Shown here one piece after another: positions 31,647 through 40,550 of a DNA stretch of 64,000 nucleotides. The DNA is taken from the NCBI RefSeq assembly GCF_002294985.1, contig NZ_NSGE01000012.1:79526-143525 (forward strand), written 5' to 3'. The stretch comes from Mesorhizobium sp. WSM3862 (lineage in GTDB: Bacteria; Pseudomonadota; Alphaproteobacteria; Rhizobiales; Rhizobiaceae). The notes under the pieces are model-generated. The model saw nothing but the letters and a program-made list of their open reading frames with translations, ran no database searches and was not told the DNA's origin. Position numbers and translations under genes: made by a program. Position 1 is the stretch's first letter, and every line of letters begins with the position of its first letter.

Positions 31647-32737
31647 TCTGCGGCCTCCACGGTCTCGCGCTCGAAATGCGCCTTGAAGATTGCGTCAACC
31701 CGTTCAGCCCTCAGTGTGTAGGTGTGCTCGGCCAGAACACGCCGAAGCGCTGCCGCCCCGATCGCCTTTGCGCGCCCTGGTGTGAGCGTGCACATGATCT
31801 CGACAACATCGGCGCCGTCCCGCGCCACCAGGATTTCCTCGCCAGGCGTAAGGAACAGCTCGATACCGGCCCAGGCGTCCGTGATGAGGCATGCACCGGC
31901 GCCGGCCGCCTCGAACACCCGCGTTGCCGGCGAAAAGCCGTTGCTGGCCATGCTGTCGCGGCTGATGTTCAGCACCGCCTTCGGCGTGACATTGAAGGCG
32001 TTGTGGTCTCGAGTGCCGACATGGCCGAGCCAGGAGACATTCTCCGGCATCGCCTTGTCGCCCCAGCCTGATCCGCCGAGCAGGAACTTCTGGTCCTCCA
32101 GCGCACCGGCCGGCTCGAGAAAGAAGCCTTCCACGCGCGCCTCGCGATCCGGCAGGCGATTGCCGAGAAAGGCGAGATCGCAGGCGAAGCGGGGATCTCG
32201 GGCGACGGGGAAATGCGTCTCAGGATCGAGCGCGTTGTAGATCGGCACACATTCGGCGGCGCCAAGCGCCCTATAGTCCCACACGACGGGATCTCCGCCG
32301 CCATAGGTCAGCACGAGGGAGATCCTTTTGAGCTCCTCGTGGAGAGGATGGGCGGCATCGTTCCGCAACTCGCTGAGCGTCGCCGGGGCGTCGACGTCCC
32401 AGAACACCGCCAGCGCGTCATTGCGGGCGTGGTCGAGCACGGCGCGCAACAGCGCTTCATCTTCGAAGCCCACACCGCTTGCCTTGACGACGATGTCGGC
32501 CTGCGCGGCGCAGCAAGCGACCTGCATCAGCGCATCCGGCGTCGCCTCGTAGACGACGACGTCGCACCAGTCGGGAACCTCGATGTCGCGGTACTTCTGC
32601 CGGTCAAAGGCGTCCGGCTCGTAGAAGACGATGTCGTAACCGCGCCGGGAAAGTGCCTTCAGCAGGCCGCGATAATAGGTGGCGGCGCCGTTCCAATAGG
32701 ACGACAGCAGGCTGGATCCGTAAAAGGCGATCTTCAT
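31643..32737 (-). CDS. CgeB-family glycosyltransferase 3
   Basis: A 364-residue relative of the previous protein, starting MKIAFYGSSLLSSYWNGAAT and with NGFSPATRVFEAAGAGACLI plus PGEEILVARDGADVVEIM in the C-terminal half. The N-terminal half differs more from CgeB 1 and 2 than they do from each other, so it probably takes a different acceptor. ATGA overlaps at both ends. Confidence 0.82.
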   Translation of the reverse strand: MKIAFYGSSLLSSYWNGAATYYRGLLKALSRRGYDIVFYEPDAFDRQKYRDIEVPDWCDVVVYEATPDALMQVACCAAQADIVVKASGVGFEDEALLRAVLDHARNDALAVFWDVDAPATLSELRNDAAHPLHEELKRISLVLTYGGGDPVVWDYRALGAAECVPIYNALDPETHFPVARDPRFACDLAFLGNRLPDREARVEGFFLEPAGALEDQKFLLGGSGWGDKAMPENVSWLGHVGTRDHNAFNVTPKAVLNISRDSMASNGFSPATRVFEAAGAGACLITDAWAGIELFLTPGEEILVARDGADVVEIMCTLTPGRAKAIGAAALRRVLAEHTYTLRAERVDAIFKAHFERETVEAAE

Positions 32738-33864
32738 GCGGCGGCCTCCCTTGTTGGCACCCCGTCAACCGCATGGCGATTGCCGCATGCGGCGAGTATG
32801 TCGAACAATTCGTCGGCGCGGCGCCGGCATGTGTGCCGTGCCAGGATGGTTTCCAGCCCGGCTGCCGCCAGAGCCTTCGCAAGCCCGGTGTCGTGCAGCA
32901 CGTCGCGCAGGTGCTGGCGCATCTCGGAGCCGTCGCGGGCAAACAGAAAGTCCTTGCCGGGACGGAACAGCTCTTCCACGTCCGACCATGGCGCAGAGAC
33001 GAGGGGAATGCCGCAGGCCAATGCCTCGAACATGCGGATCGTGGGAATGCCCGGCAGATGGTCCCGATAGGGTCGGCGCGGGATGTGCACCGTCACTCGA
33101 TGCCGCGCGAACGCTTTCGGGACGTCGGCATTTGCGATCCAGCCCTCGTGGCGCAAGCCGGCGTCGGCGAGCGCGGCCCGCGCCTGCGCTGGGTAGCGCA
33201 CCCCGTGAACGGTTCCCGACAGGCCAAGCTCGCGTGCCGGCGCGACGAGGAACTCGTGGATTTCGGCGCTGCGTTCGTCGTCGCCCCAGTTGCCGACCCA
33301 GACCAGATCCGATACGGCGTCGACTTCGGGAGAGGGTTTGAACAATCGTTCGTCCGCTGCTTCATGCCAGGTGAAAGCCCGTCGGCCCCAGCCGGCGCGA
33401 AGGTAGCTCTCCCGCAACGCCTCGCCGAAGACCAAGACGCCGTCATAGTGCTCCAGGTTCAGTGCCGAGATCGACTGCGTCGCCGACACGGCGCGGTGAT
33501 GCGTGTCGTGAAACAGCAGCGTGAACTTGCCGCCGTTGAGCTTGGCCCGCCCGATCCGCGCCACAAGATCTGGATCGGTCCACTCATGGACGATCACCAC
33601 ATCCGCCTTCGCAATCCAGGCCTCGTGATCGAAGGACGCATCGTAGGTCACCGGCATGAGCTCGGGAAAATCCTTCCGGAAGCGCTCGACGGCAAAGGGG
33701 CCTTGCTCGGCCAGAAGGTTCGAACGACTCCAACCGTCCGCGGGTTCGAGCGCGAGGGCGTGGTGTCCGTTCGCAACAAGCTCGCGCATGATGCCGCGCT
33801 GGAAATGCGCATTGCCATGGTTCCAATCGGAAACGACGGAATGGGTGTAGAATACAAAATGCAT
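32734..33864 (-). CDS. CgeB-family glycosyltransferase 4
   Basis: A 376-residue protein: HFVFYTHSVVSDWNHGNAHF start, central SDLVWVGNWGDDERSAEIHE and PTIRMFEALACGIPLVSAPW in the C-terminal half, followed by PGKDFLFARDGSEM. The layout is that of CgeB-type GT-B enzymes. Translation probably restarts at the ATGA overlap with CgeB 3. Four such enzymes in one cluster suggest a linear oligosaccharide built step by step. Confidence 0.82.
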   Translation of the reverse strand: MHFVFYTHSVVSDWNHGNAHFQRGIMRELVANGHHALALEPADGWSRSNLLAEQGPFAVERFRKDFPELMPVTYDASFDHEAWIAKADVVIVHEWTDPDLVARIGRAKLNGGKFTLLFHDTHHRAVSATQSISALNLEHYDGVLVFGEALRESYLRAGWGRRAFTWHEAADERLFKPSPEVDAVSDLVWVGNWGDDERSAEIHEFLVAPARELGLSGTVHGVRYPAQARAALADAGLRHEGWIANADVPKAFARHRVTVHIPRRPYRDHLPGIPTIRMFEALACGIPLVSAPWSDVEELFRPGKDFLFARDGSEMRQHLRDVLHDTGLAKALAAAGLETILARHTCRRRADELFDILAACGNRHAVDGVPTREAAA

Positions 33865-33866
33865 GC

Positions 33867-34967
33867 TCAGCGCCCTGCGACGGCCATCGCCGCGCGATCG
33901 TAGATTTCACTCATCGCGACCGCCTGCGCCTGCGGCGAAAATTTGCGCGCGCGACGGACGGCGCGCCGGCCGAGCCGGCGTCGCAAATTTTCGTCGCGGG
34001 AGAGGTGAGCTATGCATCCGGCAAGCGCATGCGGATCGCGCGTGTCGAAGAACATAGCCGCGTCGTCCCAGAGCTCGCGATAGGTCGCAATGTCGGCGAG
34101 GACCAGCGGCGCGCCCGAGAGCGCGGCTTCCAGAGCGGCAAGCCCGAAGGGCTCGTAGATCGATGGCGAAACGAAAATGCCGGCACGCGCCATCCGCTGA
34201 CGCACTTCGGCATGGCCGATCGAGCCGAGCGCGACGCAATGATCGAGCCGCGCTATCTGCCCGTCCGGCCCGCCGAGGGGGCCGGCGGCTTGGACCGGCC
34301 ATTCCGTCATGGCAGCCGCGGCATCCAGCACAGCCGCGTTCTTTCCTTCATCCCACCAGCGGGCGGCGGCCAGGACGAAAGGCTCGCGGCGCGAGGCGAC
34401 CGGGCCGGGAAGAGCACTGTTGTGGACGACACTTAGCCGCGCGACCGGCCCGTAGCAGGCCTCAAGCATGTCGGCGTGGCTTCGGCTGGGTGCCACCACA
34501 ATATCGGCGCGATTGAAACCGGCCCAGTTGCGGTCCTTCTGCCAGGCCCAGCCGTCGGTCGGCACCTGACCGCGCACGGCATGCAGCCACGTCACGACGC
34601 AGGAGTGCGAGACCGTGAGAATGGGGCAGGGCAGATCGACCTCGGCCGCCTGGGCCGGAGCGTTAAGATGAACGAGGTCCGCGGCACAGGTCGTTGCAAG
34701 CTCGCGAAGCTCGCCGGGCAGGCCGTCGAGATCGCTCTCGTTGCGCGTCATCCAGTCCGGAGGGGTCTCGAGCCAGGCGAGCGTCGCGAAGGACTGCGCT
34801 TCTTGTGCCTGCTCCCGAGAAGGCCGAGGCCCTAGCCCGGCCAGCACGACGCTGTCCCCTCGGGCGGTGAGCTCGCGCGCCAGGTCGAGCGAATATCGCC
34901 AGACGCCACCGACGGAGTCGGTGGTCATCAGGATGCGCCGCGGGCGATGGATCAATGATTGCAGCAT
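33867..34967 (-). CDS. glycosyltransferase family 4
   Basis: A 366-residue GT-B enzyme: MTTDSVGGVWRYSLDLAREL near the N-terminus (a loop typical of GT4 acceptor domains), SHSCVVTWLHAVRG and the donor-site E-x7-E in SIYEPFGLAALEAALSGAP. An in-frame methionine at residue 14 could be the start; ATG 34967 overlaps the radical SAM gene by 16 bases. It ends two bases before CgeB 4 begins. Confidence 0.85.
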   Translation of the reverse strand: MLQSLIHRPRRILMTTDSVGGVWRYSLDLARELTARGDSVVLAGLGPRPSREQAQEAQSFATLAWLETPPDWMTRNESDLDGLPGELRELATTCAADLVHLNAPAQAAEVDLPCPILTVSHSCVVTWLHAVRGQVPTDGWAWQKDRNWAGFNRADIVVAPSRSHADMLEACYGPVARLSVVHNSALPGPVASRREPFVLAAARWWDEGKNAAVLDAAAAMTEWPVQAAGPLGGPDGQIARLDHCVALGSIGHAEVRQRMARAGIFVSPSIYEPFGLAALEAALSGAPLVLADIATYRELWDDAAMFFDTRDPHALAGCIAHLSRDENLRRRLGRRAVRRARKFSPQAQAVAMSEIYDRAAMAVAGR

Positions 34968-36244
34968 GAGGACTCCAATTCGGCCAGCGCGCGCGGGCGC
35001 TGGTCCTGGATGTCGCTGAACGTCCGGAACGAAGCCAGATAGTGCTCATGCGCGCGCTCCCAGGCGAAATCGTCGGGCTCGCCCCACAGCTCGCGGTAGC
35101 TTGGCGAGCTCGGATAGGGATAGAGCGGCACCGGCTCGTTGGCCCAGACACCGTTGTCGATGAGGTGCTTGCGCCAATACTCCACCAGGGCCGGATCGTC
35201 CTCGACCACGCCGATCAGATTGGCCTGGACGAAAGGAACATGGCGGCGGGCATCGACCAGCAGCGCGGCCAGTTCCTCGGTGCCCAGCCGACAGCGCTTG
35301 GCCAGCATTTCGCGGCCTTCGACGGTCAGGCTTTCCAGGCCAGCTTCGATCGAGACGCAGCCGGCCCCGCCCAACAATTCCAGCAACTCCGGTTTCCAGA
35401 GGTCGATGCGCGTCTGAACGCCAAATTGGATATCGCGGTCGACAAGGGCCTCGAGCAGCGCCTTCTGGGGCAGGAAAATCTCGTCGATGAAGTAGATGTA
35501 GCCGACGCCCTGGGCGATCAGACCGTCGATCTCGGCGACGACCGCGTCGTGGTTCCTGCGGCGGTAGGCGTCGCGAAAATCGATCTTGGCGCAGAAGCTG
35601 CAATTATAGGGGCAACCCCGCGAAGCTTCCACCTCGGCACCGGCGCCCTTCTGGTCCGCGTCGAACCGATGATGGTGGTGCGAATGGGCCGCAATCCAAT
35701 CGGACGGCCAATGAAGTGCCGGGTGGTCGACGAAGCGGCTGACGCTCACGCCACCGTTGCAGGCCAGCACGCCGCTCTCGAGCCGCGCCGTGTGAGGGAC
35801 GGCGCTCCATTCGCCGCGCCCGGCAAGCTCCGCCACCACCTCCTCGCATTCGCCGCGCACGACGACATCGACGCCAAGCTTGCGCAGGGTAGGGGCCGGC
35901 GTCGCCGAGCCATGCGGCCCGACGGCGGCGGTGCGCCCGCCGCGCCCGGCGAGATGCTTCAGGAATTCTGCCGGCACCCGCAGCTCCGGCGGCGCGCAGC
36001 GCCAGAACAGATAGGTCGGCGCGGTGGTCACGACGGTCATTTCCGGCCCGTACGCCGCCACGCGCTCGGCAAGTTCCGCGTTGTCGAGATTCTGCAACTG
36101 TCCGTCCAGCATCAGCACGCTGTGGCCGTCGGTCTCCAGCAGGGCTTTGCAGTAGCCAAGCTCCAGGGGCAGATGCGGCTGGCGGCAGCCGAAATAGATG
36201 CTGTGTTCATATGTCCAACGCGGGTTGACCAGTGCAACTTTCAT
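34952..36244 (-). CDS. B12-binding-domain radical SAM protein
   Basis: A 430-residue protein. Residues about 1-140 are a cobalamin-binding-like Rossmann domain (MKVALVNPRW start, LDGQL, GPHGSATPAPTLRKLGVDVV). The radical SAM cluster motif is CPYNCSFC (Cys211, Cys215, Cys218), followed by a barrel with YIYFIDEIFLPQKALLEAL and SIEAGLESLTVEGREMLAKR. Enzymes of this class carry out methylations or rearrangements on unactivated carbons. From memory, one group (TIGR04295) is tied to oligosaccharide clusters in rhizobia; unverified. ATGA overlap with the epimerase gene. Confidence 0.88.
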   Translation of the reverse strand: MKVALVNPRWTYEHSIYFGCRQPHLPLELGYCKALLETDGHSVLMLDGQLQNLDNAELAERVAAYGPEMTVVTTAPTYLFWRCAPPELRVPAEFLKHLAGRGGRTAAVGPHGSATPAPTLRKLGVDVVVRGECEEVVAELAGRGEWSAVPHTARLESGVLACNGGVSVSRFVDHPALHWPSDWIAAHSHHHHRFDADQKGAGAEVEASRGCPYNCSFCAKIDFRDAYRRRNHDAVVAEIDGLIAQGVGYIYFIDEIFLPQKALLEALVDRDIQFGVQTRIDLWKPELLELLGGAGCVSIEAGLESLTVEGREMLAKRCRLGTEELAALLVDARRHVPFVQANLIGVVEDDPALVEYWRKHLIDNGVWANEPVPLYPYPSSPSYRELWGEPDDFAWERAHEHYLASFRTFSDIQDQRPRALAELESSCCNH

Positions 36245-37314
36245 GCGACGTACCTCGCCACTTCAGCGTGCGGCTGGAGACGGTGCCGCAACAGCCAGCC
36301 GGCAAGGTCGCTGATGCCTTCGCGCCACGGGACATGCGCGCGCCAGCCAAGCGCGGCCTCTATCTTGCGGGTATCGGCGATGAAGAAGGGCTGGTCGCCG
36401 GTGCGTTCGAGATCCTGCCGGAGCACGATGTCGCGGCCGGTCATGATGGCGATCTCCGACAGGAGCGAGCGCAGGCTGACGGCATTCCGCGGTCCGCCGC
36501 CAAGATTGAACGCCTGTCCCTTGAGGTTTTCGATCCTGGCCAGCACTCCGCGATAGGCGGCAACCGCGTCGGACACATGCAGGATGTCGCGCACCTGCTT
36601 GCCGTCGCCATAGATGGTGATGGGCCGGCCGCTGAGCGCGCTGAGGAGGAAATGCGCGACCCAGCCCTGGTCCTCGGTGCCGAACTGGCGCGGTCCATAG
36701 ATGCAGCTCATGCGCAGCACCGCCGTCGGCAGACCATAGGACTTAGCATAATCAAGGACATACTGGTCCGCAGCGCCCTTGGAACAGCCATAGGGCGTGC
36801 AGAAACGGAGGCCGATCGTCTCGTCCACGCCATTGGCGCGGATGGCTTCGTCGCAAGGCTCGTAACGATCGTCCGTTTCCCGCACCGCGAGCTGGGGCAA
36901 GCTGCCGTAGACCTTGTTAGTGCTGGCGAAGATTACCGGGGCGCTCACCTGGCGCGCCGCCTCAAGCACGTTGAAGGTGCCTTTGAGATTGATGTCGAGG
37001 TCCTCCGCGGGATCGATCAGGCTCGTGGTCACAGCGGTCTGGGCGGCCAGATGGAAGATCGCTCTTGCTGGCGTCAGCACGGAGGCCAGTTTGGCTTGGT
37101 CGCGCACGTCCACGGTTTCAACCCTGAGATGGCTGCCGTGCTTTTGCGCCAGCCATTCGAGGTTCTGCTCGACGCCGGCTCGGCTGAGATTGTCGATGAC
37201 CAGAACTGGCTCGCCATCCGACAACAGGCTGTCGGCGAGGTTTGAGCCTATGAAGCCGCTGCCGCCGATGACGGCCACCGGCGCTTTGCCGAGGCCGCGA
37301 TGCCGCTCGCTCAT
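36241..37314 (-). CDS. NAD-dependent epimerase/dehydratase, CDP-paratose-2-epimerase-like
   Basis: A 357-residue extended SDR: AVIGGSGFIGSNLADSLLSD, HLAAQTAVTTSLIDPAEDLD, FASTNKVYGSLPQLAV, the catalytic YGCSKG and LRMSCIYGPRQFGTEDQGWV. The TNKVYG and YGCSKGAADQYVLDYA blocks are typical of CDP-paratose/tyvelose 2-epimerases, so it may act on a nucleotide-linked deoxysugar, although the substrate cannot be fixed. ATGA overlap with the preceding epimerase gene and with the radical SAM gene. Confidence 0.85.
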   Translation of the reverse strand: MSERHRGLGKAPVAVIGGSGFIGSNLADSLLSDGEPVLVIDNLSRAGVEQNLEWLAQKHGSHLRVETVDVRDQAKLASVLTPARAIFHLAAQTAVTTSLIDPAEDLDINLKGTFNVLEAARQVSAPVIFASTNKVYGSLPQLAVRETDDRYEPCDEAIRANGVDETIGLRFCTPYGCSKGAADQYVLDYAKSYGLPTAVLRMSCIYGPRQFGTEDQGWVAHFLLSALSGRPITIYGDGKQVRDILHVSDAVAAYRGVLARIENLKGQAFNLGGGPRNAVSLRSLLSEIAIMTGRDIVLRQDLERTGDQPFFIADTRKIEAALGWRAHVPWREGISDLAGWLLRHRLQPHAEVARYVA

Positions 37315-38417
37315 GACACCAGCCCCCGCTCTTCAAGCTCGCGCTTCATGTCGGCGCCTCGGTCGATGACGACGGTGTTGCGAACCCAGGCCGCGAATTC
37401 ACCGAGGGAGTTCTCAAGCCGATGGCTCGGCTCGAAGCCAAGCAGCTCGCGCGCCTTGGCAATGTCGGCAAAGCAGTTGCGGATGTCGCCGGAGCGCGCC
37501 TTGCCGAGGATTTCGGGCGGCCGCTTCGGAACGCCCATCGCTTCTGCAAGCAATCGAGCGACCTCGCTGATGGTGTAGGACCGTCCGCTGCCGATATTGA
37601 TCGCGTGGCCGGCTGCCTGGCGTTGCTCCAGCGCCAGGCGGAAAGCGCGGGCGACATCGCGCACATGGACGAAGTCGCGCTTTTGCTCGCCGTCCTCGAA
37701 GATCATCGGCCGCTTGCCGTTGGCGAGCCGCGAAGCGAAGTTGGCAAGCACGCCGGTGTAGGGATTTGCGAGCGCTTGACCGGCGCCGAAGACGTTGAAC
37801 AGGCGCAATGCCACCGCATCCACGTCATAAGCCTGACCGAAGATCAGCACCGCGCGTTCCTGCGCATATTTGGTCAACGCGTAGATCGAAGCGAGGTCAG
37901 GACGTTTCTCCTCGTCGGTCGGAATCGGCGACAGCGCTTCGCCGGCAGCCGACAGCGGGTCCCATTGGCCGATCCTGATGTCGCTTGGCTTGCGATGGGC
38001 AGCGTCGATACGCCGTCCGTCTGGTGTCTTGTAGAGGCCTTCGCCGTAGATGCTCATCGACGATGCGACGACAATGCGTTCGACTGGTTTCTTGGTCAAC
38101 GCCTCGAGCAGGGTCGCGGTGCCGAGATCGTTGGTGCCGACATATCGGGCGATCTCGTACATGGATTGGCCGACGCCGACCTCGGCAGCGAGGTGGATGA
38201 CGGTGTCGACATCCGCTACCGCGTCGGCGACCGCGTCTCGATCACGTACATCTCCCCGTATCAGCTCGGCGCCAGCTGGAATGCTGACGGCTTCATTGCC
38301 GTGCACTTGGTCCAGGAGTGCATCCAGGACACGGACCTCGTAGCCATGCTCGATGAGTTCCTGGGCGACATGCCGGCCAATGAAACCGCAGCCTCCCGTA
38401 ACCAGGACACGTTTCAC
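37311..38417 (-). CDS. NAD-dependent epimerase/dehydratase, first gene of the cluster
   Basis: A 368-residue extended SDR: VLVTGGCGFIGRHVAQELIE, HLAAEVGVGQSMYEIARYVG, the catalytic YALTKY and LRLFNVFGAGQALANPYTGV, resembling dTDP-L-rhamnose 4-epimerases and UDP-glucose 4-epimerase relatives. It begins with GTG after AAGGAG. The leader carries a 17-base tandem repeat and an EcfG-type promoter, making this the head of a long stress-controlled transcript. Confidence 0.85.
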   Translation of the reverse strand: MKRVLVTGGCGFIGRHVAQELIEHGYEVRVLDALLDQVHGNEAVSIPAGAELIRGDVRDRDAVADAVADVDTVIHLAAEVGVGQSMYEIARYVGTNDLGTATLLEALTKKPVERIVVASSMSIYGEGLYKTPDGRRIDAAHRKPSDIRIGQWDPLSAAGEALSPIPTDEEKRPDLASIYALTKYAQERAVLIFGQAYDVDAVALRLFNVFGAGQALANPYTGVLANFASRLANGKRPMIFEDGEQKRDFVHVRDVARAFRLALEQRQAAGHAINIGSGRSYTISEVARLLAEAMGVPKRPPEILGKARSGDIRNCFADIAKARELLGFEPSHRLENSLGEFAAWVRNTVVIDRGADMKRELEERGLVS

Positions 38418-38436
38418 GAGAACTCCTTGCCGAGTT

Positions 38437-38480
38437 AGCGTTGGGGCCGATTTGGCGTTGGGGCCGATTTAGCGTTGGGC
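38437..38480. repeat. 17-base tandem repeat in the cluster leader
   Basis: About two and a half copies of a GCGTTGGGGCCGATTTR unit lie between the promoter and the ribosome site of the first cluster gene. Confidence 0.75.
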
Positions 38481-38485
38481 TCCCG

Positions 38486-38510
38486 AACTGCGGGACAAAA
38501 GGTTTGTTCC
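38486..38510 (-). promoter_or_regulatory. EcfG/RpoE2-type promoter heading the sugar/inositol cluster
   Basis: Minus strand GGAAC (38510-38506), 17 bases, GTT (38488-38486), 69 bases before the GTG at 38417. No other promoter is evident upstream of this gene. Confidence 0.7.
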
Positions 38511-38567
38511 CTGCTTCATCAAAGTTCCCTCCGTGGCGAAGCTGTCGGCGGGTCGCCCGCATGCCTG

Positions 38568-38592
38568 GGAACATTGCCCTTTGCGCGCTGTT
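38568..38592 (+). promoter_or_regulatory. EcfG/RpoE2-type promoter for the gene at 38631
   Basis: GGAAC 38568-38572, 17 bases, GTT 38590-38592. Divergent from the cluster promoter. Confidence 0.7.
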
Positions 38593-38630
38593 AGGGCCGC
38601 TCACCGACGTGCGGCGAGAAAGGGAATGCC

Positions 38631-38903
38631 ATGTCTGAAGCGAAGACGACCACCAATCACGACGAAATTCGCAAATGGGTTGAGGAGAGGGACGGCCATC
38701 CCGCCGTGGTTCGCACCAAGGGCGAGGGCGGCATCCTGCGCATCGACTTCGGCGAGCCGGAGGAAGCGCTCGAACCGATCGAGTGGGATGAGTTCTTCCG
38801 GATCTTCGACGAGAACGACCTTGCCTTCCTCCATCAGGACAAGGCCGGGACCGGAGGAAAGAGCCGCTTCAACAAATTTGTCGAGCGGAGCGGGAATGGT
38901 TGA
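38631..38903 (+). CDS. 90-residue hypothetical protein, paralogue of the one at 48756
   Basis: An acidic, mixed alpha-beta protein: TTNHDEIRKWVEERDGHPAV, then GGILRIDFGEPEEALEPIEW and the C-terminal SRFNKFVERS. The protein at 48756 shares almost the whole layout. Proteins like this are, from memory, sometimes misannotated as glucan branching enzyme fragments; no catalytic residues are visible. The EcfG-type promoter 39 bases upstream marks it as a probable stress gene. Confidence 0.75.
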   Translation: MSEAKTTTNHDEIRKWVEERDGHPAVVRTKGEGGILRIDFGEPEEALEPIEWDEFFRIFDENDLAFLHQDKAGTGGKSRFNKFVERSGNG

Positions 38904-38985
38904 CGCAGGCGGCGGCAGGTAACCAGCAGCGAACGCACGCAAGCGGCCCGACGGGGCGCAGGCTGCCGCGCCGCCCCCGGTTCCC

Positions 38986-39228
38986 TCAATCCAATGGCTT
39001 GTCGGTTGGGCGCGGGGTAGTACCGGCCTCGCGCTTGCGACCGGCATTGCGATTGGCAACCTTGCTGTCGAGCGGTGATGTCGACTGTTCCTCGGCGGCG
39101 CCGGCTGTTTTGGGAACTGCCGGTCTCGCGCCGGCGTCGCTATCCATGGCATCGCGGTCAGGACGCGGAAGGCCTTCGGCGTTCGGTGACCTGGTGGCCG
39201 GCCGAGATGTGTTTTTCAGTTGAGCCAT
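38986..39228 (-). CDS. 80-residue disordered hypothetical protein
   Basis: A Pro-, Ala-, Arg- and Asp-rich sequence with no hydrophobic core (MAQLKNTSRPATRSPNAEGL, later TPRPTDKPLD), so probably intrinsically disordered. AAGGAGG lies six bases before the ATG, and an EcfG-type promoter with 18-base spacing lies 24 bases upstream. Similar disordered stress proteins occur at 45905 and 52397. Confidence 0.55.
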   Translation of the reverse strand: MAQLKNTSRPATRSPNAEGLPRPDRDAMDSDAGARPAVPKTAGAAEEQSTSPLDSKVANRNAGRKREAGTTPRPTDKPLD

Positions 39229-39251
39229 TTGATACCTCCTTACCTGATCGC

Positions 39252-39277
39252 AACGACAGGGCGCCCGGGCGAGTTCC
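39252..39277 (-). promoter_or_regulatory. EcfG/RpoE2-type promoter for the gene at 39228
   Basis: Minus strand GGAAC (39277-39273), 18 bases, GTT (39254-39252). Confidence 0.5.
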
Positions 39278-39291
39278 GGGCAAAGACGTGG

Positions 39292-40470
39292 TCACCCGTG
39301 TGGGCGCATCACGACCTTGATGCAGCCGTCCTGCTTGTCGCGAAACTTCCTGTAGAGGTCGGGTCCGGCCTCGAGCCCGGCGCGGTGGGTGATCACGAAG
39401 GACGGGTCGATGTCGCCGCTTTGGACCTTGTGCAGGAGAGGCTCGAGATAGCGTTGCGTGTGGGTTTGTCCCATGCGGAACGTCAGCCCCTTGTTCATCG
39501 CCGCGCCGAACGGGATGTGGTCGACAAGGCCGATATAGACGCCGGGCACCGAAATGGTGCCTCCCTTGCGACAGCAATAGATCGCCTCGCGCAGCACATG
39601 CGGCCGGTCGGTGCCAAGATAGACACTCGCCTTGACCTTATCGAGCATGGAATCCGGGGTGGCGCTGGCATCGGCTTCGGTGCCGACACAGTCGATGCAA
39701 CTGTCCGGGCCGCGGCCGTTGGTCATGGCCATCAGGGCATCGTAAATATTCAAGTTGCTGAAATCGAGGGTCTCGGCCTTGCCGTGGTCGCGCGCCATAG
39801 CAAGCCGCTCCGGCACCTTGTCGATGGCGATCACGCGACCGGCGCCAAGCATCCAGGCGCTCTGGATCGCGAACTGGCCGACCGGCCCGCAGCCCCAGAT
39901 GGCGACGGTGTCGCCCTCCCGGATGCCGGCGTTCTCCGCCGCCATATGGCCGGTCGGGAAGATGTCGGAGAGGAACAGGACCTGTTCGTCGTCCATGCCG
40001 TCCGGCACCTTGATCGGGCCGACATCGGCAAAAGGCACGCGCAAATACTCGGCTTGCCCGCCCCAATAGCCACCGACCAGATGCGAATAGCCGAACAGGC
40101 CCGCGGGCGACTGGCCCATGACCTTGGCGGCCTGGTCGGCGTTGGGGTTCGACCGGTCGCAGAGTGAAAACAGGCCGTTCTGGCAAAACCAGCATTCGCC
40201 GCATGAGATATTGAAGGGAACGACGACGCGATCGCCCTTCCTGAACTTGCTGTGTCCACGGCCGACCTCCACCACTTCGCCCATGGTCTCATGGCCCAGC
40301 ACGTCGCCCGATTTCATCGTCGGCATATAGCCGTCCATCAGATGCAGGTCCGAACCGCAAATGGCGCAGCAGGTAACCCTGATGATGATGTCGCGGTCGT
40401 CCTCGATCGCGGGATCAGCGACCGCGTCGCACCGGATATCGCCCTTGCCGTGCCATGTCAGCGCTTTCAT
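39292..40470 (-). CDS. zinc-dependent alcohol/formaldehyde dehydrogenase family protein
   Basis: A 392-residue medium-chain dehydrogenase. Catalytic zinc site CCAICGSDLH and GHETMGEVVEVG, structural zinc cluster SCGECWFCQNGLFSLC, and cofactor-binding WGCGPVGQFAIQSA are all present. The long insertion and MKALTWHGKGDI start match the glutathione-independent formaldehyde dehydrogenase-like group that is common in rhizobial stress regulons. Cytoplasmic; substrate unknown. The EcfG-type promoter lies 38 bases upstream of the ATG. Confidence 0.88.
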   Translation of the reverse strand: MKALTWHGKGDIRCDAVADPAIEDDRDIIIRVTCCAICGSDLHLMDGYMPTMKSGDVLGHETMGEVVEVGRGHSKFRKGDRVVVPFNISCGECWFCQNGLFSLCDRSNPNADQAAKVMGQSPAGLFGYSHLVGGYWGGQAEYLRVPFADVGPIKVPDGMDDEQVLFLSDIFPTGHMAAENAGIREGDTVAIWGCGPVGQFAIQSAWMLGAGRVIAIDKVPERLAMARDHGKAETLDFSNLNIYDALMAMTNGRGPDSCIDCVGTEADASATPDSMLDKVKASVYLGTDRPHVLREAIYCCRKGGTISVPGVYIGLVDHIPFGAAMNKGLTFRMGQTHTQRYLEPLLHKVQSGDIDPSFVITHRAGLEAGPDLYRKFRDKQDGCIKVVMRPHG

Positions 40471-40507
40471 CGTGCCGTTCCTGTCGATTGGAGGATTGAG
40501 TGCATCG

Positions 40508-40532
40508 AACTTGCGCCCGGCTGGAATGTTCC
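40508..40532 (-). promoter_or_regulatory. EcfG/RpoE2-type promoter for the dehydrogenase gene
   Basis: Minus strand GGAAC (40532-40528), 17 bases, GTT (40510-40508). Confidence 0.7.
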
Positions 40533-40550
40533 CCGGGCGGCGCCTCGCAT

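Noticed and set aside
35042..36556. A 504-residue plus-strand frame over the radical SAM and epimerase genes
   Set aside because: It crosses two well-supported minus-strand genes and shows no domain.
38437..38480. Possible CRISPR-like tandem repeat
   Set aside because: Units are direct neighbours with no spacers and only about two and a half copies; no cas gene is present.
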